Assembly (NCBI GenBank): GCA_964536805.1
Contig: CAZHYQ010000034.1
Coordinates: 1 to 18,282, forward strand
Direction of reading: 5' to 3'
Origin: Longilinea sp964536805
Lineage (GTDB): Bacteria > Chloroflexota > Anaerolineae > Anaerolineales > Anaerolineaceae
DNA length: 18,282 bases
This document shows, one piece after another, positions 7,063 to 12,892 of the stretch. A program made the translations under genes and the position numbers. Numbering within the stretch: the first letter of the stretch is position 1; each line of letters begins with the position of its first letter. The notes under the pieces are model-generated. The model was given only the letters and a program-made list of their open reading frames with translations. It ran no database searches and was not told the origin of the DNA.

Positions 7063-8172
7063 TCACACCAGTCGCGGCATGCCCAGGCCGTTCAGCCGTA
7101 CGCTCTCCGGCTGCTCCGTCCACACGCCGGGAATTTTTGTCCCGCATTTCGGGCAGGTTCCCTGTTTAGTTAGGTGGTAATCCTGGATCACGTACCCGCG
7201 CCGTTGAATCAGCAGGCTGCTGCAGGCCGGACAGTGGGTATCCTCAAGCGAACCGACCTTGCCCGGCAAATTTCCGGCGTAGACATAATTCAGGCCGGCC
7301 TCCTGCCCGATCTCGGCCGCCCGGCGCAGGGTGGAAGCACTGGTCGGCGGGGAGTCGGTATGCTTATAGTCGGGGTGAAAAGCCGTCACATGCCAGGGAA
7401 TATCGCGCGAAACGGAAGCCAGGAAGCGCGCGGCATCCCATAATTCTCCATTACTGTCATTCATGCCAGGGATGACCAGTGTCACCACCTCCACCCACAG
7501 GCCTATTTCGCGCGCCATCTGGATCGTATCGAGCACGTGCTGCAGCACGCCGCCCAACTGGCGGTATTGCTTGTCGCGCATGCACTTCAAGTCCACTTTG
7601 TAGGCCGAGAGCACCGGCCGCAGCGCTCGCAGCACTTCGGGCGTGGCGTTGCCGTTCGAGACGAAGGCGCAGCGCAATCCTGCCGCCTGTGCCTGGGTAA
7701 ATATGTCCGCAGCCCATTCCGCCGTGATTAACGGCTCGTTGTAGGAGGAAACGATGACGTCGGCCTCGTTGCGCTGGGCGGCTGCCACCAGTCCCTCTGG
7801 CGAGGCGCGATGGATGGCCTCGTGATAGATGCGCGCGTCCGGATCGCGCAGCGCCTGTGAATTGACCCAGTTCTGGCAAAAATCGCAATGAAAGTCGCAG
7901 CCCAGCATGCCAAAGGTAAAGGCGTTGCTGCCGGGCAGCACGTGGTTGAAGGGTTTCTTTTCGATCGGATCCACCTGGACGGCTGCCACATAGCCCCAGG
8001 GGGCGCGCAATTCGCCGCCGCGGTTGAAGCGCACGCCGCAAATGCCGCGCCGGCCGGGTTTGATCAGGCAGCGGTGCGCGCAGGCCCAACAGCGCACGGC
8101 ATCGTCCTCCAGCCGGTCGTAAAACCGGGCTGGCGCGGTGTGTTGGTCGAGCATTTCCTCTAAAGTTTTCAT
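7063..8172 (-). CDS. amrS: AmmeMemoRadiSam-system radical SAM enzyme (PflA-like, COG1180)
   Basis: This is a radical SAM enzyme of the pyruvate-formate-lyase-activase-like group. It binds a [4Fe-4S] cluster through GCDFHCDFCQNW (CxxxCxxC, Cys near 90, 94 and 97) and S-adenosylmethionine. The N-terminal RCWACAHRC and GRRGICGVR, and the VDPIEKKP...H..PGS block before the cluster motif, are typical of the AmmeMemoRadiSam type (AmrS), which usually co-occurs with Memo-like and AMMECR1-like proteins. Neither partner is in the window. CPAC and CPKC near the C-terminus look like a zinc ribbon. The ATG at 8172 is chosen because AGGTG lies 6 nt before it; an alternative ATG at 8187 adds five residues and sits 2 nt from a perfect -10. 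The substrate is not established. Confidence 0.85.
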   Translation of the reverse strand: MKTLEEMLDQHTAPARFYDRLEDDAVRCWACAHRCLIKPGRRGICGVRFNRGGELRAPWGYVAAVQVDPIEKKPFNHVLPGSNAFTFGMLGCDFHCDFCQNWVNSQALRDPDARIYHEAIHRASPEGLVAAAQRNEADVIVSSYNEPLITAEWAADIFTQAQAAGLRCAFVSNGNATPEVLRALRPVLSAYKVDLKCMRDKQYRQLGGVLQHVLDTIQMAREIGLWVEVVTLVIPGMNDSNGELWDAARFLASVSRDIPWHVTAFHPDYKHTDSPPTSASTLRRAAEIGQEAGLNYVYAGNLPGKVGSLEDTHCPACSSLLIQRRGYVIQDYHLTKQGTCPKCGTKIPGVWTEQPESVRLNGLGMPRLV

Positions 8173-8189
8173 CTCGGTCACCTGCATTC

Positions 8190-8198
8190 ATTATAACA
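8190..8198 (-). promoter_or_regulatory. Extended -10 promoter of the radical SAM gene
   Basis: The minus strand reads TGTTATAAT, a perfect TG-n-TATAAT, 17 nt before the ATG at 8172. The predicted transcription start lies near 8183, downstream of the alternative ATG at 8187, which favours 8172 as the start. Confidence 0.6.
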
Positions 8199-8204
8199 AG
8201 GGAG

Positions 8205-8394
8205 TTGAGCGAGTGACCGGGTGGATGAGTTGATGAGGTATTCGTCAATTCGGTATTCGTAGATCCGGTATTAAGTGACACGGTTTACGATGCCAAGTTT
8301 ACTTTCGGGGAGGAAAAATCGACTTCCTGAATTGTTTCCGCATACCGAATACCTTATACCGGATGCTGGTTATCCCATACCGCATACCAGCCAA
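8205..8394. repeat. Intergenic modular repeat with 7/15-nt periodicity
   Basis: The gap between the divergent radical SAM and mutS2 genes holds GGTATTC three times at 15-nt spacing (8238-8275). At 8341-8390 there is a run of seven-base units, ATACCGA, ATACCTT, ATACCGG and, after two degenerate units, ATACCGC, ATACCAG. The two blocks are in opposite orientation (GGTATTCG against CGAATACC), so the region can also fold as an imperfect hairpin. The 8205-8240 part (GATGAGTTGATGAG) matches, inverted, the repeat beyond the other end of mutS2. Confidence 0.65.
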
Positions 8395-8407
8395 ACAATG
8401 TCCATCA

Positions 8408-8416
8408 TGGTAGAAT
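8408..8416 (+). promoter_or_regulatory. Extended -10 promoter of mutS2
   Basis: TGGTAGAAT (TG-n-TAGAAT) lies 8 nt before the chosen mutS2 ATG at 8425. No Shine-Dalgarno is present, so the transcript is probably leaderless. Confidence 0.5.
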
Positions 8417-8424
8417 TCCCCACG

Positions 8425-10839
8425 ATGGACGAAAAATCGCTGCACACGCTTGAATACAGCAAGGTGTTGGAAAAACTGGCTGCTTATGCCGATTTCAGCG
8501 CCTCGGCCGAACTGGTGTGCGCCCTGCGCCCGACCGACAAGCTGGAAGAAGCCCTCGAACGCCAGGCCCGCACCAGCGAAGCCCGCCGCCTGCTCAATAT
8601 CCGCGCCGAGACCACCATTGGCGGCGCGTTGGATGTGCGACCGCAGATCGAGATCGCGGCGCGCTCCGGCGTGCTGACCGGCGAAGATCTGCTCAATATC
8701 AAAGGCACGCTGATTGCCGCGCGCGAATTATCACGCGCTCTCGAGCGCCAGGCTGAAACCTATCCGCGCCTGTCGGCCATCGCAGCGCGCATGCCGCCTC
8801 CGCCCGGCCTGATCGAAACAATCACCCGCACCATTTCCGACCGCGGCGAGGTGCTCGATTCGGCTTCCTCCAAATTGGCTTCCATCCGTTCCGAGATGAA
8901 AGTGGCCCATGAGCGCTTGCTTTCGCGCCTCGAACGCCTGATCAACGATCCCAAAAATGCGCCCATCCTGCAGGAGCAGATCATCACCCAGCGCAACGGG
9001 CGCTACGTCATCCCCCTGCGCGCCGACTTCAAGGGCCGCATCCGTTCCATTGTCCATGACCAATCCTCCTCCGGCGCAACGCTGTTTGTTGAACCGCTGG
9101 TGGTGGTGGAATTGAACAATACCTGGCATGAGCTGGAATTGGCCGAACGCGACGAAGAACGCCGCATCCTGGCGGAGCTGACCGACCACGTGGGGCGTTT
9201 TGCCGGCACCCTGACCGGCATCGTGCTGGCCTTGGCCGAAATGGACCTGTGTCTGGCCTGCGCCAAGTATGCTGAAGACCTGCATGCGGCTGAACCGCTG
9301 CTGGTTCCGGCGCGCAAAATGCGCGATGGAGCGCACCCAGGCACCACCATCAAACTCTTCCATGCTCGCCACCCGCTGCTTGATCCCGCCAGCGTGGTGC
9401 CCATTGACGTGGTGCTGGACGAAGCCACCTATGCCCTGGTCATCACCGGCCCCAACACCGGCGGCAAAACCGTCACGCTCAAGACCGTCGGCCTGCTGGC
9501 GCTGATGGCTCAGTCGGGGCTGCACATCCCGGTGCAATCCGGTTCCGAAATCAGTCTTTTCGAAAATATTTACGCCGATATTGGCGATGAGCAATCCATC
9601 GAACAATCGTTATCGACCTTTTCTGGCCACATCACCAACATCGTTCGCATTCTCAAAAAAGCCGACCGGCGCGCGCTGGTTCTGCTGGACGAACTGGGCG
9701 CCGGCACCGACCCGCAGGAAGGCTCGGCCTTGGCGCGCGCCATCCTGGCGCACCTGGTGGAACAGCGCATCACCTCGCTGGTGGCCACGCATTACCCTGA
9801 ATTGAAAGCCTTTGCCCACAGCACACCCGGCGCGGTCAACGCCAGCATGGAATTCGACCTGCGCACGCTGCGCCCGACCTACCACCTCACCATCGGGCTG
9901 CCCGGCCGCTCCAACGCGCTGGCCATTTGCGAACGCCTGCACGTGCCCGATGAAATCATCACCGCCGCGCGCGAAATGCTCAACCCGGACGACCTCAAAA
10001 CCGAGGATTTGCTTGATGAAATCCACCGTCAGCGCGACCTGGCCCGCCGCCTGCGCTCCGATGCCGACCGCCAGCGCACCGAAGCCGAAAAGCTGCGTCT
10101 GCAGTGGCTTGAACGGATGGAAAAGGTGGAGGACGAGCGCCAGACCTTACTGGAAAAAGCCCGCCGCGATGCCGAGGCGGAAGTATTCGAGTTACGCGGC
10201 GAACTGGAGGATGTCCGCCGCGACCTTTCACGTGCGCGCCAACCGCTGGAAGCGCTCAAACCGCTGCAGCAGCAGGTGAGCGCGCTTGAAGAGGCTGCCC
10301 AGGCTCCCGTAGTGCGCCGTCAACCCGAAAGGTCGGTCGGCGGACTGGCACCTCGCCCGCTGCGCGTGGGCGACAAGATCCGGCTGCGCTCGCTCAAGCT
10401 GGAAGGCGTGGTCACCGCATTGGGTGAAAACGAAGTCGAAGTGCAAATCGGCAACCTGCGCGTACGCTCGCGTTTGGCCGATGTGCAGCGCCCAAACGAT
10501 GAAGAACTGGCCTCCCAGGCAGCCGCAAACGTCCAACCATCGTCCACCCGGGAAGCGGGTGCAGCCCGTTCACAACTCTTCGTCCCCTCGCCCGGCATGG
10601 AATTGGACCTGCGCGGCCAGCGGGCCGAAGATGCGCTGGAAGCGCTCGACCGCTACATTGACAGCGCCTACCTGAGCGGTTTGCCGTTTGTGCGCATCAT
10701 TCACGGCAAAGGCACCGGCAAATTACGCCTGGCCATCCGCGACGCGCTGCGCCATTCGCCCCACGTCGAACGCTGGCAGTCCGGCCAGGAAAACGAAGGC
10801 GGCGACGGCGTCACGGTGGCGCATCTTGTGAAAGAGTAA
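8425..10839 (+). CDS. mutS2: MutS2 ATPase/endonuclease with Smr domain
   Basis: MutS2 is a MutS homologue without the mismatch-recognition domain. It acts on branched DNA to limit recombination, and in some bacteria it rescues collided ribosomes. The frame is open upstream through the repeat, but the family N-terminus (MDEKSLHTLEYSKVLEKL) starts at the ATG at 8425, giving 804 residues, normal for the family. The core/lever region comes first, then the ABC ATPase with Walker A TGPNTGGKT (near 341-349) and Walker B LVLLDELGAGTDP (near 420). A long charged coiled coil at about 520-620 and a KOW-like segment follow. The Smr nuclease domain at about 720-804 has DLRG and IHGKGTGKLR. It is a single gene flanked by repeats, divergent from the radical SAM gene and convergent with the RNHCP gene. 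Confidence 0.95.
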   Translation: MDEKSLHTLEYSKVLEKLAAYADFSASAELVCALRPTDKLEEALERQARTSEARRLLNIRAETTIGGALDVRPQIEIAARSGVLTGEDLLNIKGTLIAARELSRALERQAETYPRLSAIAARMPPPPGLIETITRTISDRGEVLDSASSKLASIRSEMKVAHERLLSRLERLINDPKNAPILQEQIITQRNGRYVIPLRADFKGRIRSIVHDQSSSGATLFVEPLVVVELNNTWHELELAERDEERRILAELTDHVGRFAGTLTGIVLALAEMDLCLACAKYAEDLHAAEPLLVPARKMRDGAHPGTTIKLFHARHPLLDPASVVPIDVVLDEATYALVITGPNTGGKTVTLKTVGLLALMAQSGLHIPVQSGSEISLFENIYADIGDEQSIEQSLSTFSGHITNIVRILKKADRRALVLLDELGAGTDPQEGSALARAILAHLVEQRITSLVATHYPELKAFAHSTPGAVNASMEFDLRTLRPTYHLTIGLPGRSNALAICERLHVPDEIITAAREMLNPDDLKTEDLLDEIHRQRDLARRLRSDADRQRTEAEKLRLQWLERMEKVEDERQTLLEKARRDAEAEVFELRGELEDVRRDLSRARQPLEALKPLQQQVSALEEAAQAPVVRRQPERSVGGLAPRPLRVGDKIRLRSLKLEGVVTALGENEVEVQIGNLRVRSRLADVQRPNDEELASQAAANVQPSSTREAGAARSQLFVPSPGMELDLRGQRAEDALEALDRYIDSAYLSGLPFVRIIHGKGTGKLRLAIRDALRHSPHVERWQSGQENEGGDGVTVAHLVKE

Positions 10840-10844
10840 CGAAG

Positions 10845-10955
10845 TTCTGAGGAATGAGTTCTGCGTAGATGGGATCTCTGGTGTTATTTGCCTCATTACG
10901 CATCAACCCATTACTCATCAACCCACGCGCCCATCAACTCATTCACTCATCGCCG
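10845..10955. repeat. Modular repeat between mutS2 and the RNHCP gene
   Basis: The convergent gap holds TTCTGAGGAATGAGTTCTG near 10845 (modules shared with 4930-5035). It then has two near-identical 15-nt units, ATTACGCATCAACCC and ATTACTCATCAACCC (10896-10925), and CATCAACTCATTCACTC. It overlaps the last codons of the RNHCP gene, whose Met-Ser-Glu-stop end is read from the repeat. No T-run terminator is seen for either gene. Confidence 0.6.
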
Positions 10956-11439
10956 CCTTGCCCCACAATCTTTGCCGCACCAGGCCCACCTGCTGCGCGC
11001 CCAGCGGAACGATGCCGCATTGCGCCAGTGACGCTTTCAATCCAGCATCCAGATACCGCGACGCCCGGAACACCTGCAAAATCAAGTCATTGTCATCGTC
11101 GGCCGCGATGCGGTTGATCGACAACTTGCCGCATTCGCTGCACAGGTGCACAAGCATCAACTCGCCGGAATCCGCGCTGTATTTATTGCCATCTCGTTTC
11201 AGGGTCAGCGCCACCGGCTGCATGCTGCCCAGGCAGGCTGCCAGGCGGTCGCCGGCTTCGAAAAGATCCAGGTGGCGCGATGACAGGCAATGCGGGCAGT
11301 GATTGCGATTGCGTACGCCGGAAAGCAGCACGTGCGTTTGCACCAGCCGCCGGCAGTGCAGACAGACAAAATCGCCGGAGGTTTCCTGCCCCCCTCTGGA
11401 GCGGGTATAGGAGCGTTGGGAAGCAAAACGCGTCGTCAT
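10939..11439 (-). CDS. RNHCP domain protein
   Basis: The 166-residue product carries the hallmark of the RNHCP domain family: FVCLHC near the N-terminus, then RNRNHCPHCLSSRHLD, GDRLAACLGSMQPV, and LVHLCSECGKLSINRIAADDD. The CxxC pairs suggest two zinc sites. The biochemical role of the family is not established, so none is assigned. The start ATG overlaps the rsgA stop as ATGA (11436-11439), so it is probably translationally coupled to rsgA. An upstream extension of the frame lies inside rsgA and shows no homology. The last residues are encoded by an intergenic repeat, so the C-terminus may be recent. Confidence 0.85.
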   Translation of the reverse strand: MTTRFASQRSYTRSRGGQETSGDFVCLHCRRLVQTHVLLSGVRNRNHCPHCLSSRHLDLFEAGDRLAACLGSMQPVALTLKRDGNKYSADSGELMLVHLCSECGKLSINRIAADDDNDLILQVFRASRYLDAGLKASLAQCGIVPLGAQQVGLVRQRLWGKAAMSE

Positions 11440-12365
11440 GGGTCGGTTCTCAACTTCAAATAACTTTGAAAGCGGTATGGGTTGATCCGCCCGGAAGACA
11501 CCGCTTTGCGCACGGCGCAGCCGGGTTCCTCCGCATGCTGGCAGTTCAGGCCAAACCGGCAAGAGCCCAGGTAGGGGCGCATTTCCGGAAAGAAGTAAGC
11601 CAGATCGGTTTCCTCCACCCCCCACAGGCCAAACTCGCGGATGCCGGGCGTGTCGATGATGGCGCCGCCCGCCGCCAGCGGGAACAGTTGCGCAGCGGTG
11701 GTGGTATGCCGGCCCTTGCCGGTGATGCGGTTGGTTTCCTGCACACGCAGCCCCAGCCCGGGCTCCAATTCGTTCAGCAGCGAGGTCTTGCCGACGCCAG
11801 ATTTGCCAACCAGCACGGACCGCTGATCGTTCAACGCGGAACGGAATGGTTCAAGGCCTGCGCCTGTGGCGGCGCTGGTCAGCAGCACCGGGTAGCCAAT
11901 GGCGCGGTATTCCGCCGCCACCTGCTCGATCTCCTCGGCCTCGGAATGCCCGGCAACCAGATCCATCTTGGTGATGCACACCAGCGCCGGGATTTCGGCC
12001 GCTTCGGCCATCACCAGGTAGCGGTCCAGCAGGTGCCAGGCCGGGCGCGGATTGGCGGCGGCAAACACCGGCACGATCCGGTCGATATTGGCAGCAATCA
12101 CCTGCTCGCCAGCATACGCCCCTGGTCGCGGTGCGGCAGCCCGGCGCGAGAGGCGGTTGCGCCGCGGCAGCAGCGCCGTGATCTGGCCGGATGCATCGAA
12201 TGCCACTTCATCGCCCACCACCAGGTCGCCCTGACCGCTTTTCAACAGGCGCGTTGAAACGGCGCAGTTGCGGCTGCCAGCCGGGCTTGTCACGCAATAG
12301 GCACCATTATTCTTTTGGGTAATCACCCCGCGCAGCGATGCGGGGGAAATGTTCAAACCAGACAT
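11436..12365 (-). CDS. rsgA: Ribosome small subunit-dependent GTPase A
   Basis: RsgA is a circularly permuted GTPase that checks late 30S subunit assembly. The 309-residue product has an N-terminal OB-fold (about 10-75) and the permuted motif order G4 TKMDL (near 130), P-loop GKSGVGKTSL (near 185) and G3 DTPG (near 237). The C-terminal zinc-binding segment C-x-F-x-x-x-C-x-H-x-x-E-x-x-C is also present. The ATG at 12365 is preferred over a TTG at 12389, which lies in the terminator T-run. AGGA lies 10 nt upstream. The gene follows a long structured leader with its own promoter and a terminator that ends 22 nt before the ATG, so expression is probably attenuated. It overlaps the RNHCP gene by 4 nt. 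A second RsgA-like gene begins at the left edge of the window. Confidence 0.93.
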   Translation of the reverse strand: MSGLNISPASLRGVITQKNNGAYCVTSPAGSRNCAVSTRLLKSGQGDLVVGDEVAFDASGQITALLPRRNRLSRRAAAPRPGAYAGEQVIAANIDRIVPVFAAANPRPAWHLLDRYLVMAEAAEIPALVCITKMDLVAGHSEAEEIEQVAAEYRAIGYPVLLTSAATGAGLEPFRSALNDQRSVLVGKSGVGKTSLLNELEPGLGLRVQETNRITGKGRHTTTAAQLFPLAAGGAIIDTPGIREFGLWGVEETDLAYFFPEMRPYLGSCRFGLNCQHAEEPGCAVRKAVSSGRINPYRFQSYLKLRTDP

Positions 12366-12387
12366 CTTCTTCAAGTCCTGTGCAATC

Positions 12388-12423
12388 AAAAACGCCAGCC
12401 CGGGAAACTTCCCGTGGCTGGCG
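12388..12423 (-). terminator. Rho-independent terminator upstream of rsgA
   Basis: On the minus strand CGCCAGCC pairs with GGCTGGCG, with CGGGAA / TTCCCG stacked inside (12393-12423), followed by five T (complement of 12388-12392). It lies 22 nt before the rsgA ATG in the sense orientation, so it ends transcription of the leader rather than of an upstream gene. Confidence 0.8.
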
Positions 12424-12564
12424 AATAAATCGATACTGGCAACATTCTACCGGAAGGGCTCCGGCAGCGTGCAGCATCGAGAAATCGCGCGGCGTTTAAT
12501 AGAAATCGCCACGGGGCATGAGCACCCGTGGCCGATTGTCAATCAGCGGGCGTCATGCAAATTC

Positions 12565-12594
12565 TCAGAAGCGCACAAGGACTTGATTAGTCAT
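12565..12594 (-). CDS. Possible leader peptide upstream of rsgA (MTNQVLVRF)
   Basis: A nine-codon frame, ATG to TGA, starts 8 nt after the -10 box, the same spacing as at the start codons of maf, nadK and mutS2 in this window. It would be translated from a leaderless end. Codons 3 to 7 cover the arm (12573-12586) that can pair with the rsgA Shine-Dalgarno region, so ribosomes on it would disrupt that pairing. It shows no run of regulatory codons. Chance occurrence cannot be excluded. Confidence 0.3.
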   Translation of the reverse strand: MTNQVLVRF

Positions 12595-12602
12595 GAAACC
12601 AA

Positions 12603-12632
12603 ATTTTAGTGGAGAACCTGCAAAACCGTCAA
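12603..12632 (-). promoter_or_regulatory. Sigma-70-type promoter of the rsgA leader
   Basis: TTGACG (12632-12627) and TAAAAT (12608-12603) are separated by 18 nt, each matching five of six consensus bases. The predicted start is near 12596. Confidence 0.65.
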
Positions 12633-12643
12633 GGTTCGGCAGC

Positions 12644-12664
12644 CTGGCCAAATGGCCAGTTTTT
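12644..12664 (+). terminator. Orphan terminator-like hairpin on the plus strand
   Basis: CTGGCCA (12644-12650) and TGGCCAG (12653-12659) form a compact palindrome followed by TTTTT on the plus strand. No plus-strand gene lies just upstream. It could stop antisense transcription, or be a protein-binding palindrome close to the -35 of the rsgA leader. Confidence 0.35.
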
Positions 12665-12680
12665 GGGGAGAATTACTTTT

Positions 12681-12705
12681 CCAAATCAACGAATACCGGT
12701 TACCG
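12681..12705. repeat. Short copy of the modular repeat
   Basis: CCAAATCAACGAATACCGG followed by TTACCG shares the GAATACC and ATCAAC modules with the repeats flanking mutS2. Confidence 0.4.
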
Positions 12706-12722
12706 ACTTCCTCTTCCGCCTT

Positions 12723-12761
12723 AAAAAAAGCCCGACCGTGTATGTCCCCTTGCACGGTCGG
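12723..12761 (-). terminator. Rho-independent terminator downstream of recN
   Basis: A 9-bp perfect stem (12732-12740 with 12753-12761, 12-nt loop) is followed on the minus strand by seven T (complement of 12723-12729). It ends the ssb-to-recN cluster and/or the candidate small RNA. Confidence 0.82.
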
Positions 12762-12815
12762 CCTTTCTGCACAGAGCCCCTGGCCATCTGTGCCGAATGA
12801 TCAAGTAGAAAAACC
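12723..12815 (-). ncRNA. Candidate small RNA (or recN 3' untranslated region)
   Basis: The minus strand from about 12815 to the T-run at 12723 would give a 93-nt RNA with two hairpins: GCACAGA / TCTGTGC (12769-12793) and the terminator stem CCGACCGTG / CACGGTCGG (12732-12761). Both loops contain AGGGG. A TATAAT at 12822-12827 precedes it, but its -35 is weak. The alternative is that this is simply the recN 3' end, since recN stops at 12893 on the same strand. No match to tmRNA, SRP RNA or RNase P RNA is apparent. Confidence 0.35.
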
Positions 12816-12821
12816 TTACCT

Positions 12822-12851
12822 ATTATAAGACAGTTTTTTTAGAATGGTATA
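12822..12851 (-). promoter_or_regulatory. Possible promoter elements downstream of recN
   Basis: The minus strand has a perfect TATAAT at 12827-12822 with a poor -35. It also has TTGTCA (12875-12870) at 18-nt spacing from TATACC (12851-12846). Either could start a short RNA ending at 12723. The region is AT-rich, so chance hexamers are likely. Confidence 0.3.
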
Positions 12852-12892
12852 GTGAATATCCTAATATATTGACAAAATATGTAAATAATGAC

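Larger units (their letters stand above)
12366..12597 (-). promoter_or_regulatory. Structured 5' leader of rsgA: candidate attenuator/riboregulator
   Basis: The transcript predicted from the promoter at 12603-12632 runs about 230 nt to rsgA. Its parts, 5' to 3', are a possible nine-codon leader frame and an arm (12573-12586) complementary to the rsgA Shine-Dalgarno region (12371-12383), 13 pairs with one bulge. A 12-bp hairpin with one bulge follows (12525-12537 with 12504-12515), then an 8-bp hairpin near 12442-12462, and a terminator hairpin (12393-12423) with a T-run. The 3' arm of the second hairpin (CCCGTGGC, 12508-12515) is also perfectly complementary to the GCCACGGG in the terminator 5' arm (12411-12418), so antiterminator and terminator would be mutually exclusive. 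It matches no riboswitch class I can recognise. A 6S-like RNA is an alternative because the two ends pair. Confidence 0.55.

Noticed and set aside
8275..8424. 50-codon N-terminal extension of MutS2
   Set aside because: The extension is read from an intergenic repeat and crosses the promoter, and the family N-terminus starts at 8425.
12555..12575. CTGAGA in the rsgA leader as a TPP riboswitch Thi-box
   Set aside because: The other conserved TPP elements are absent and rsgA has no link to thiamine.
12349..12800. Two short plus-strand frames in the rsgA-recN gap
   Set aside because: They run through the hairpins and terminators of the region, have no ribosome binding site and show no recognisable composition or motif.
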